Assembly (NCBI GenBank): GCA_017549905.1
Contig: JAFYNC010000092.1
Span: forward strand, 1 to 5,384
DNA from: Clostridia bacterium
GTDB lineage: Bacteria > Bacillota > Clostridia > Oscillospirales > Acutalibacteraceae
DNA length: 5,384 nt
Reading direction: 5' to 3'
The position numbers and the translations under genes were made by a program. Under the pieces are notes generated by a model. That model ran no database searches and was not told the origin of the DNA. It saw nothing but the letters and a program-made list of their open reading frames with translations. Every line of letters begins with the position of its first letter. The stretch's first letter is position 1. Of the stretch, positions 1 through 5,384 are shown one piece after another.

Positions 1-140
1 GTGTTGTCTGTAGAGCAATCGTCACACATAACAACCTGATCGGGCTTGACAGTTTGTAACCTTAAAGTATCTAATTGTTTTTCAATGAACTTTTCGCCAT
101 TATATAATGCAATAGCAACCGCAACTGTCAAAACCTTCAC
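1..140 (-). CDS. GT2 family glycosyltransferase, N-terminal fragment (continues off the left edge)
   Basis: Only the first 46 codons are inside the window. They show the typical start of a GT-A fold family 2 glycosyltransferase: a beta strand leading into ALYNGEKFIEKQL (the usual xxYNGExYIxxQL segment), then LQTVKPDQVVMCDDCSTDN, where the DDxSxD motif is a known nucleotide-sugar binding signature. The enzyme would use a nucleotide-activated sugar to extend a cytoplasmic or lipid-linked glycan; donor and acceptor cannot be told from this part. The GTG at 138-140 overlaps the TGA stop of the upstream GT4 gene in a GTGA arrangement, which suggests translational coupling. An in-frame TTG at 129-131 is a serious alternative start, because the purine-rich AAGGGGTGA (137-145) is well spaced for it but abuts the GTG. 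It is the third gene of the glycan operon. Family assignment is firm; the start is uncertain by three codons. Confidence 0.85.
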   Translation of the reverse strand, partial: MKVLTVAVAIALYNGEKFIEKQLDTLRLQTVKPDQVVMCDDCSTDN

Positions 141-145
141 CCCTT
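137..145 (-). promoter_or_regulatory. Probable ribosome binding site for the GT2 gene
   Basis: AAGGGGTGA on the minus strand resembles the anti-Shine-Dalgarno complement AAGGAGGTGA with one base missing. It ends 5 nt before the TTG at 129-131 and overlaps the GTG at 138-140, so it favours the TTG start. It also contains the stop codon of the preceding gene, which ties termination of one gene to initiation of the next. Confidence 0.5.
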
Positions 146-1189
146 TTTAGCGGAAATTATTTCGTCTACTACCTTTTCCCAAGTATTTTCGCAAGAATCA
201 ACCTTTTTGAAAACATCGCGATGCTGTATTTCACCTGTTATTATCTTTTCCATAAGAGCAGCTAATTCCTCAGGCTTAAACGGATTAAAATAGTATGTGT
301 TTTCATAATCGCCTATTACTTCGTGCGCATAATCACAGTCAGCCGCTAAAACTATTGCGCCCATTTGCGCAGCCTCAATTAAAGGATAACCAAATGTTTC
401 AATGTATGACGGAAAAATAAGGGTTCCTTCACACAAATTAGCGAATACTTCTTCTCTCGGAATTTGACCTATATAGCTAATATTTCTTTGAACATTTCCA
501 TTAGGCACTGTTATTTTAACGTTAAAATCAAGGTTTTTGTTTTGGAGAATCTTACACGCTTCATATATGCAAGAAATATTCTTATAAGGCATTGCAGATG
601 TTGGATAAAAAAACAAATTGTTTTTTCTTTCCACATCAACACGTAAATTCTCGGAATTTTCAATATTAGGCGCTATTTTAACGATTTTTTCTTCACTTAC
701 CGAGCATTTTTTATTTATTGCTTTTCTCATCCACTCGGTTTGAACTATAAGTTTATCTGCTTTCTTAGCGGATAAGAAAATTGTTTGCCCAATTAAATGT
801 TGATAAACCGCCATTTTTCTTTCATCTTTTTTGAAAAAAGAATAATTTTTCACATCTTGAAACGGCAAAGGCTGATGTTCATAAACAGTTTGGGGCACTT
901 TTACACCGTGAATCAATGTGTTTTGCAAAGAAAAAACACGGTCTGCACCAAGACTTTTTATTAACTTTCTTCCTGTTATAAAGTCAAATATTAATCTTTT
1001 TATATAACTTTTCTTTATCTCAGGTAGCTTTATTACGTGAATATTCTCGGTAGACTCTATATAATCATCACAAACCAAAAAGAACCACTCATTTTCTTTG
1101 TCGTTCTCTTTAACATACCCATAAAAGTCTTTTAATACCGTTAACACTCCGCCTGAACTGGCAGCAATATCATTAACCACAATACGCAT
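137..1189 (-). CDS. GT4 family glycosyltransferase (GT-B fold)
   Basis: This 350-residue protein has the length and two-domain layout of retaining GT-B glycosyltransferases of family 4. The N-terminal Rossmann domain opens with MRIVVNDIAASSGGVLTVL, including the glycine-rich loop (G13-G14). VYEHQPLPF (103-110) and KADKLIVQTEWMRKAI (143-158) match the acceptor-side domain and the 'vvTqSewmk' segment of capsule and exopolysaccharide enzymes. The C-terminal domain has FYPTSAMPYKN (194-204), YIGQIPREEVF (239-249) and the EX7E motif E264-TFGYPLI-E272, which binds the nucleotide-sugar donor; AAQMGAIVLAADCDYAHEVIGD (273-294) is the usual follow-on. No signal peptide or membrane helix is evident, so it should act at the cytoplasmic face. 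It lies 33 bases after the CgeB-like gene, and its stop overlaps the start of the GT2 gene, so the three are probably cotranscribed. The ATG at 1187-1189 is supported by an upstream GGAGA. The sugar transferred is unknown. Confidence 0.9.
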   Translation of the reverse strand: MRIVVNDIAASSGGVLTVLKDFYGYVKENDKENEWFFLVCDDYIESTENIHVIKLPEIKKSYIKRLIFDFITGRKLIKSLGADRVFSLQNTLIHGVKVPQTVYEHQPLPFQDVKNYSFFKKDERKMAVYQHLIGQTIFLSAKKADKLIVQTEWMRKAINKKCSVSEEKIVKIAPNIENSENLRVDVERKNNLFFYPTSAMPYKNISCIYEACKILQNKNLDFNVKITVPNGNVQRNISYIGQIPREEVFANLCEGTLIFPSYIETFGYPLIEAAQMGAIVLAADCDYAHEVIGDYENTYYFNPFKPEELAALMEKIITGEIQHRDVFKKVDSCENTWEKVVDEIISAKKG

Positions 1190-1194
1190 ATAAA

Positions 1195-1199
1195 TCTCC
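1195..1199 (-). promoter_or_regulatory. Ribosome binding site for the GT4 gene
   Basis: GGAGA on the minus strand lies 5 nt upstream of the ATG at 1187-1189. It supports that start and independent ribosome entry within the operon. The 33-base gap to the upstream gene shows no terminator hairpin. Confidence 0.65.
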
Positions 1200-1222
1200 G
1201 TTCTGTTGTAAGAAGATGTTAT

Positions 1223-2212
1223 TTAAATTCCTAAAACTGTTTGGACAAACTTTTTCGGTGAATATTTATACAAAATATCTTCTTCTACCGGAAGATACGG
1301 GGATTCGAAAAAGTTTTCGTCTATCTTGGGTTCTTTTCTTTCTATGATAAGGAAATTGTTTTCATTATAAAAATCGAAACCTTTAACATAAGGATTCGTA
1401 GTAATTATCTTCTTTTTCATAGGCAACATTTCAATAGGACGTGTGGTTATTCCATATTGTTTTGGATGCTCTATATCAAGCACACATCTGCTATTATTAT
1501 AAATGTCGCACACCTCGGCGGTTGAAAGCGAATCAAAATGAATTTCCTTAAGTGAAATATACTTATAATCCTTGTTTGTCAATTTATTAAACAAATAAAC
1601 GAAAATGTGTGGGGAGTAAAAATAGGTAAAGCATTTTCTTCCCATTTGCTCGCACTGTTCTTTAATTTGTTTAACAATTCGCGGTCTCATTGAATGAGCA
1701 GTACCTATAAAAGCCGCATCATACTTAAATTCTTGGGGTTCTTTAACTGTTGTATATTCTTTACCGTAAGGAACAGGAAGAAAAGGTAAATTGTATTTTT
1801 CGGCATCACCCGGGTCAAAGGTGAGCACCCTGTCATAAAGTGCGATTTTCTTTTCACCATCAGGCACATTAGCCACAGAGTCCCAAAAATATAAAATCAT
1901 TTGGGCGGTCGGAAATGCCTCTCGCAACATAGAAACTTCCTTTTCAGCCATTGACTCGCTCTTGACCACGAAAATATAATCAAACTGCTTGTCGCGATTT
2001 TCATTTATAACCTTTTTTATATAATTTCTAACAACCGGTTTATAGAATTTTAAATTCAGTCTTAAAGCGGCTTTGCAAATAAAACTTTTGCTTGGTCTTT
2101 CATCATAAAGGCATACTTCAAAACCTTCGTCGCGAAACGCCTCTGCCATTCTGTTTTGATACCCAAAAAAAGTTGGGCAAAACATTAGAATTTTCTTGCC
2201 GTTATCTAACAT
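1223..2212 (-). CDS. GT-B type glycosyltransferase, CgeB-like / LPS-biosynthesis-like
   Basis: This 329-residue soluble protein is not a textbook glycosyltransferase, but it fits the divergent CgeB-like GT-B group often annotated as 'lipopolysaccharide biosynthesis protein'. The start KKILMFCPTFFGYQNRMAEAF (6-26) looks like a Rossmann beta-alpha unit. The middle has FDYIFVVKSESM (77-88), ILYFWDSVANVP (106-117) and YDRVLTFDPGDAEKYNLPFLP (126-146), a pattern I recall in this group as 'yD.vftFD..Da.kyg...lP'. The second domain begins near YDAAFIGTAHSMRPRIV (164-180) and holds YGITTRPIEMLPMKKKIITTN (253-273); E261 sits where the second glutamate of the GT4 EX7E motif would be, but the full motif is absent. 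It probably transfers a sugar during surface-glycan assembly, but substrate and activity are inferred. It is the first gene after the promoter at 2325-2353, and the ATG at 2210-2212 is backed by AAAGGAG. The GT-B class is likely; the exact function is unknown. Confidence 0.72.
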   Translation of the reverse strand: MLDNGKKILMFCPTFFGYQNRMAEAFRDEGFEVCLYDERPSKSFICKAALRLNLKFYKPVVRNYIKKVINENRDKQFDYIFVVKSESMAEKEVSMLREAFPTAQMILYFWDSVANVPDGEKKIALYDRVLTFDPGDAEKYNLPFLPVPYGKEYTTVKEPQEFKYDAAFIGTAHSMRPRIVKQIKEQCEQMGRKCFTYFYSPHIFVYLFNKLTNKDYKYISLKEIHFDSLSTAEVCDIYNNSRCVLDIEHPKQYGITTRPIEMLPMKKKIITTNPYVKGFDFYNENNFLIIERKEPKIDENFFESPYLPVEEDILYKYSPKKFVQTVLGI

Positions 2213-2214
2213 TT

Positions 2215-2236
2215 AAAAACCGCTCCTTTGGTTTTT
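2215..2236 (-). promoter_or_regulatory. Ribosome binding site displayed in a hairpin loop
   Basis: On the minus strand AAAAACC (2230-2236) and GGTTTTT (2215-2221) form a perfect 7-bp inverted repeat around an 8-nt loop, AAAGGAGC. The Shine-Dalgarno AAAGGAG (2223-2229) lies wholly in the loop, and the ATG of the CgeB-like gene starts two bases after the stem. The ribosome binding site is secure. Whether the hairpin forms, and whether it presents or restricts the site, is inference: five of the seven pairs are A-U. Confidence 0.6.
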
Positions 2237-2324
2237 ATATTTTATCGGGCTTTTTTCTTCACCTTAATATTAGGCTCGAAACCTAAACACAATCATCCAT
2301 TTTACCAAATATTTATATATAGTC

Positions 2325-2353
2325 ATTATATCACAGCATAACAAAAAAAACAA
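2325..2353 (-). promoter_or_regulatory. Sigma-70/SigA-type promoter of the glycosyltransferase operon
   Basis: On the minus strand the -35 TTGTTT (2348-2353) and the consensus -10 TATAAT (2325-2330) are separated by exactly 17 bases. The -10 is preceded by TGA, giving a TGn extended -10. The expected start of transcription is near 2318, leaving a leader of about 105 nt before the ATG at 2212. An A/T-rich stretch with a 12-bp palindrome lies directly upstream. It is placed between the gtrA terminator and the first glycosyltransferase gene, so it would drive the three-gene set as its own unit. Confidence 0.75.
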
Positions 2354-2368
2354 GACCATTTTAGCCTT

Positions 2369-2380
2369 AAAATGCATTTT
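2369..2380. repeat. 12-bp perfect palindrome upstream of the glycan-operon promoter
   Basis: AAAATGCATTTT reads identically on both strands and lies 15 bases upstream of the -35 hexamer at 2348-2353. The position would suit an activator site or an UP-like A/T element, but short A/T palindromes arise easily in AT-rich DNA and no regulator can be named. Confidence 0.3.
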
Positions 2381-2410
2381 GAAATGCCTGAAACCTATAT
2401 AAAACATAAC

Positions 2411-2440
2411 AAAAAGCAAGGTGTTTTCACCTTGCTTTTT
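2411..2440 (-). terminator. Intrinsic terminator of gtrA (possibly bidirectional)
   Basis: A perfect 13-bp inverted repeat (2411-2423 with 2428-2440) surrounds a four-base loop. The arms start with AAAAAGC and end with GCTTTTT, so RNA from either strand ends its hairpin in a U run. On the minus strand the T tract continues as TTTTTGTTATGTTTT. It begins only 6 bases after the gtrA stop and separates gtrA from the glycosyltransferase promoter. No plus-strand gene is visible that would need it. Confidence 0.9.
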
Positions 2441-2446
2441 ATAAAA

Positions 2447-2833
2447 TCATTTTTGTTTATAAATCATAAGTTTGCGCACCAAAAAATTATAAAAGAACAC
2501 TATAGCAGTAGCCGCAATTTTAGAGCACATCTGATTAAAGCTCAATACATCAACTGTAACCCACATAATTAATAGGTTAAGCAATAGTCCTATTATACTT
2601 GCTAAATAAATACTTGCAATTTCTTTTAAAAACGGTAATTCATTACTCTTGAAAACCAAAACCCTGCCCACGAACCAATTCACAAAGGTTGACAAAATAT
2701 ATGCTATAACTGTCGCCACAGCATAATGAACAAAACACTTGCCAAGAATAAAAAACACTATCCACTCACTAACAGTGGCAATACCGCCTACTATTATATA
2801 AAGCAAAAATTCCTTAGCGTTACTTTTCTGCAT
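2447..2833 (-). CDS. GtrA-like membrane protein (putative polyprenyl-linked sugar flippase)
   Basis: The 128-residue product is a small, very hydrophobic protein of the GtrA family (PF04138). Four membrane helices can be seen at about residues 9-31, 36-55, 71-92 and 104-121, with lysines and arginines between and after them. Family marks are FLLYIIVGGIATVSEW (9-24), the FVNWFVGRVLVF segment (50-61) after helix 2, and its echo VFFYNFLVRKLMIY (112-125) at the end. In the Shigella phage serotype-conversion system, GtrA is thought to move undecaprenyl-phosphate-glucose across the inner membrane; many relatives serve surface-polysaccharide or teichoic-acid glycosylation. No GtrB-type partner is adjacent; the GT2 gene at 1-140 is too truncated to test. 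I chose the ATG at 2831-2833 because the weak AAGCGAGA is suitably spaced for it; in-frame TTG codons at 2840-2842 and 2837-2839 are alternatives. It has its own promoter and terminator. Confidence 0.92.
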   Translation of the reverse strand: MQKSNAKEFLLYIIVGGIATVSEWIVFFILGKCFVHYAVATVIAYILSTFVNWFVGRVLVFKSNELPFLKEIASIYLASIIGLLLNLLIMWVTVDVLSFNQMCSKIAATAIVFFYNFLVRKLMIYKQK

Positions 2834-2865
2834 TATCAACAATCTCGCTTACAATTATTTTCTTC

Positions 2866-2894
2866 AGTATACCATAGCAAAAACACAAGAGCAA
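2866..2894 (-). promoter_or_regulatory. Extended -10 promoter for gtrA
   Basis: On the minus strand the -10 TATACT (2866-2871) is preceded by TGG, an extended -10, and by a weak -35 TTGCTC (2889-2894) at 17-base spacing. Transcription would begin near 2859, about 26 bases before the ATG at 2833. The good -10 and extension offset the poor -35. The site follows the rpoC terminator, consistent with a separate unit. Confidence 0.6.
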
Positions 2895-2986
2895 GAAAAT
2901 TAACGTTTTATCTTTACTTTACATAGGCAATGAATTGTTTTTTTGCTCAGGTCTTCGCGCAAAATAATTACGATAATTGAAATATA

Positions 2987-3017
2987 AAAAGTCAGGAATC
3001 GGTGATTCCTGACTTTT
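2987..3017 (-). terminator. Intrinsic terminator of rpoC
   Basis: A perfect 14-bp inverted repeat (2987-3000 with 3004-3017) encloses a three-base loop, and the minus-strand transcript leaves the hairpin as CUUUUUAUAUUUC. It begins 4 bases after the rpoC stop codon, so the RNA polymerase operon very probably ends here. Confidence 0.92.
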
Positions 3018-3021
3018 AATT

Positions 3022-5384
3022 TTACTCTACAGTTGAATAAACAACCTCATCTTGTGGAATTTCTTCTATAGTTTCGTCATCATCGTATGAAGAAGGATTA
3101 ATTTCCTCACACTTCATACCTGTACCTGCAGGTACAAGCTTACCGATAATAACATTTTCCTTAAGTCCAAACAACGGATCAACCTTGCCCTTAATAGCAG
3201 CTTCAGTAAGAACACGTGTTGTTTCTTGGAATGATGCAGCAGAAAGGAAGGATTCTGTTGCCAAGGAAGCCTTAGTAATACCAAGCAATGTTGCCTGATA
3301 GGTAGCCTTGGTGAGTCCCTCTTCGCCTGCAGCAATACGTCCTTCAACAATCTTGTTTGCATCTGAAATCTCTTTATATTCATAGCTAACATTCTGCAAC
3401 AAGTCTGTTGAACCCGCATCGGTAATGCGAAGTTTCTTCATCATCTGGCGAACGATAACCTCAATGTGCTTATCGTTGATGTCAACACCTTGAGTACGAT
3501 ATGCGTTCTGAATTTCAGCAATAATATATTGCTGAACAGCCTCAGGTCCCTGTGCCTCTAAAATATCCTGAGGATACTTAGCGCCCGGAATTAACATATC
3601 GCCGGCATTTACGAAATCACCGTTTGCAACCAAAGGTCTGATTCCGTAAGGAATAGTAACCTTTTCTTCGGTTTTAAGCTCATCGTTTGTGATGATGATA
3701 ACATTGCTCTTCTTCTCTTCGGCAATACGAACAGTACCCGAAATCTTAGCAATAAGACCGCAACGCTTTGGTCTGCGAGCTTCGAAGAGCTCTTCAACAC
3801 GGGGAAGACCCTGTGTAATATCTTCTGTAGACGCGATACCACCTGTATGGAAGGTACGCATTGTAAGCTGAGTACCGGGCTCACCGATAGACTGAGCAGC
3901 TACGATACCCACTGCCTCACCTGTAGTTACAGGCTTAGCAGTTGCAAGGTTACGTCCGTAACACTTTTTACATACGCCGTGGTGGCTATGACAGGTAAGA
4001 ACAGAACGAATTTCTATTCTTTCAATGCCTGCATCAACAATCATCTTAGCAGCATCGCCTGTAATCATATCTTCCTTACTCCAGATAACCTCACCAGTTT
4101 CGGGGTGAACAGCATCGTGAAGTAAATATCTACCTTCAAGACGTTCAACTAACGGCTCTAAGATGTGGTTGCCGTCCTTAATGTCAAATACTGTAAGACC
4201 TTCTTCAGTGCCGCAATCATCCTCACGAACAATAACGTCCTGAGCAACGTCAACAAGACGACGGGTAAGGTAACCCGAGTCAGCAGTACGAAGCGCTGTA
4301 TCAGCAAGACCTTTACGCGCACCACGTGAAGAAATGAAGTATTCCATAACATTAAGACCTTCACGATAGTTAGCACGAATCGGAACTTCAATAACCTTAC
4401 CTGCGGTATTTGCGATAAGTCCACGCATACCTGCAAGCTGTCTAATCTGGCTCATAGAACCACGAGCACCCGAGTCAGCCATCATAAAGATGGGGTTAAA
4501 CTCATCAAGGTTGCCCTTAAGTGCATCGGCAACATCTTCTGTAGCTTTGTTCCAAACCTCGATTATGTGACGACTGCGTTCTTCGTTATTAATAAGACCT
4601 CTGCGATAGTCGCGCAAAACATTATCAATCTGCTTTTCTGCATCTGCAAGAATTTCTTTCTTAGCAGGCGGAATTACAGCATCGATAACCGCAACTGTAA
4701 CAGCACCCTTTGTTGAGTACTTAAAGCCTGTGGCCTTTATATTATCAAGCACGATAGCAGAGTCGCTTGTGCCGTGTAAGGTAATGCAACGGTCGATAAT
4801 CTTACCAAGTTGTTTTTTGCCAACCTTGTTTTGAATAATATCATCATTGCTTTCAACAAGATTTTTGCTCTCGTCACGAAGCTTAAAGCACCATTCAAGG
4901 TCAAACTTATGATCTTCGTCTTGACGGTTAACAAAGCCTAAATCCTGAGGAATAGACTCGTTAAAGATTATGAAGCCTACTGTGCACCAAACAAGCTTAG
5001 AGTTACCGTCTTCATCAGACATACGAACACGGATAGGCGCATGAAGACCTATTACACCATCATTATAAGCCATTATAGCTTCGTTTTTATCACGGAATAC
5101 CTTGTTTATTCCAGGCTCATCTGCCTTAACAAGTGTTAAATAGTATGAACCAAGCACCATATCCTGAGTAGGAACTGCAACCGGCTTACCATCTGAAGGC
5201 TTCAAGAGGTTATTAGCCGCAAGCATAAGGAATCTTGCCTCTGCTTGAGCCTCTGCAGAAAGCGGTACGTGAACAGCCATCTGGTCGCCATCAAAGTCGG
5301 CGTTATAAGCTGTACAAACAAGCGGATGAAGTTTAAGTGCTTTACCTTCAACGAGTACAGGTTCAAATGCCTGAATACCTAAAC
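3022..5384 (-). CDS. rpoC: DNA-directed RNA polymerase subunit beta', C-terminal two thirds (5' end beyond the right edge)
   Basis: The open frame runs to the right edge: 786 residues are visible, numbered here from the first full codon (5380-5382). It starts [20 protein letters not shown] and reaches the catalytic motif NADFDGD (27-33; bases 5284-5304), whose Asp29, Asp31 and Asp33 hold the active-site magnesium. Then come [11 protein letters not shown] (near 300), the bridge-helix region [21 protein letters not shown] (about 354-374), the second zinc site (C390 in DDCGT, then C464, C471, C474 in a Cx6Cx2C cluster), and the trigger-loop motif [19 protein letters not shown] (497-515). The later part has [19 protein letters not shown] and [15 protein letters not shown] near the end, then an acidic tail ending VVYSTVE. 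The large trigger-loop insertion of Escherichia coli is absent, and the length after the catalytic motif fits Bacillota. Beta' forms the catalytic core with beta. An apparent start at the methionine at 5278-5280 is only the M after NADFDGDQ, not the true start. rpoB and the start of rpoC should lie to the right. Confidence 0.99.
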   Translation of the reverse strand, partial: LGIQAFEPVLVEGKALKLHPLVCTAYNADFDGDQMAVHVPLSAEAQAEARFLMLAANNLLKPSDGKPVAVPTQDMVLGSYYLTLVKADEPGINKVFRDKNEAIMAYNDGVIGLHAPIRVRMSDEDGNSKLVWCTVGFIIFNESIPQDLGFVNRQDEDHKFDLEWCFKLRDESKNLVESNDDIIQNKVGKKQLGKIIDRCITLHGTSDSAIVLDNIKATGFKYSTKGAVTVAVIDAVIPPAKKEILADAEKQIDNVLRDYRRGLINNEERSRHIIEVWNKATEDVADALKGNLDEFNPIFMMADSGARGSMSQIRQLAGMRGLIANTAGKVIEVPIRANYREGLNVMEYFISSRGARKGLADTALRTADSGYLTRRLVDVAQDVIVREDDCGTEEGLTVFDIKDGNHILEPLVERLEGRYLLHDAVHPETGEVIWSKEDMITGDAAKMIVDAGIERIEIRSVLTCHSHHGVCKKCYGRNLATAKPVTTGEAVGIVAAQSIGEPGTQLTMRTFHTGGIASTEDITQGLPRVEELFEARRPKRCGLIAKISGTVRIAEEKKSNVIIITNDELKTEEKVTIPYGIRPLVANGDFVNAGDMLIPGAKYPQDILEAQGPEAVQQYIIAEIQNAYRTQGVDINDKHIEVIVRQMMKKLRITDAGSTDLLQNVSYEYKEISDANKIVEGRIAAGEEGLTKATYQATLLGITKASLATESFLSAASFQETTRVLTEAAIKGKVDPLFGLKENVIIGKLVPAGTGMKCEEINPSSYDDDETIEEIPQDEVVYSTVE

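Noticed and set aside
464..646. Plus-strand open frame inside the GT4 gene
   Set aside because: It is antisense to a well-supported gene, has no recognisable motif, and its translation is a shadow of the AT-rich coding strand.
2092..2286. Plus-strand open frame crossing the start of the CgeB-like gene
   Set aside because: It overlaps the coding start and leader of a supported gene and shows no family features.
2283..2300. Five-codon open frame (ATG...TAG) in the leader of the glycosyltransferase operon, minus strand
   Set aside because: There is no convincing Shine-Dalgarno before it, and such short frames are frequent by chance. I could not support a leader peptide.
2372..2572. Plus-strand open frame between the two transcription units
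   Set aside because: It runs through the terminator hairpin and into gtrA antisense. No clear ribosome binding site was found, and the protein sequence looks random.
2941..2964. Inverted repeat TTTTGC/GCAAAA with a 12-base spacer upstream of the gtrA promoter
   Set aside because: Six A/T-rich pairs with a large loop and no following T tract; likely chance, and not needed as a terminator because a strong one lies at 2987-3017.
3114..4934. Several alternative-frame open frames on both strands within rpoC
   Set aside because: rpoC is unbroken and highly conserved across the whole span, so these are shadows with no independent support.
1..5384. CRISPR array, insertion sequence, tRNA or rRNA gene, prophage or toxin-antitoxin genes
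   Set aside because: I saw no evenly spaced repeats, transposase motifs, terminal inverted repeats, tRNA-like folds or rRNA signatures. The longest gap between genes is 234 bases and is accounted for by a terminator, promoter and leader.

Overview
The window is 5.4 kb of AT-rich bacterial DNA in which every supported gene lies on the minus strand. The best phylogenetic marker is the large 3' portion of rpoC (RNA polymerase beta' subunit). It lacks the long insertion that proteobacterial beta' carries in its trigger loop, and its length after the catalytic motif and its IFNE..IPQDLGF and [13 protein letters not shown] segments resemble Bacillota, most likely an uncultured or gut-type clostridium. 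That placement is inferred from remembered family sequences, not from a search.

Layout, read right to left in the direction of transcription. (1) rpoC runs from beyond the right edge to 3022 and ends in an acidic tail, followed almost at once by a strong intrinsic terminator (2987-3017). (2) A 179-base gap holds that terminator and an extended -10 promoter. (3) A lone gtrA-type gene (2447-2833) encodes a four-helix membrane protein and ends at a near-symmetrical terminator (2411-2440). (4) A 234-base gap carries a good promoter (TATAAT at 2325-2330) and a leader of about 105 nt. (5) An apparent operon of three sugar-transferase genes follows: a GT-B / CgeB-like protein (1223-2212), a GT4 family glycosyltransferase (137-1189) and the start of a GT2 family glycosyltransferase (1-140, continuing off the left edge).

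The left 2.8 kb therefore looks like the start of a cell-surface glycan locus (capsule, exopolysaccharide or wall-polysaccharide decoration). The GT-B enzymes and the GT2 would add sugars to a lipid-linked acceptor, and the GtrA-like protein could move a polyprenyl-linked sugar across the membrane. The exact polymer cannot be read from the sequence. The glycan genes look lower in GC than rpoC, as is common for accessory surface-polysaccharide loci.

I find no strong evidence for a novel system. The points most worth a second look are a Shine-Dalgarno sequence placed in the loop of a perfect 7-bp hairpin ahead of the first glycosyltransferase, the unusual placement of rpoC directly beside a glycan locus instead of ahead of rpsL/rpsG/fusA, a 12-bp palindrome just upstream of the glycan-operon promoter, and a possible short insertion in beta'.
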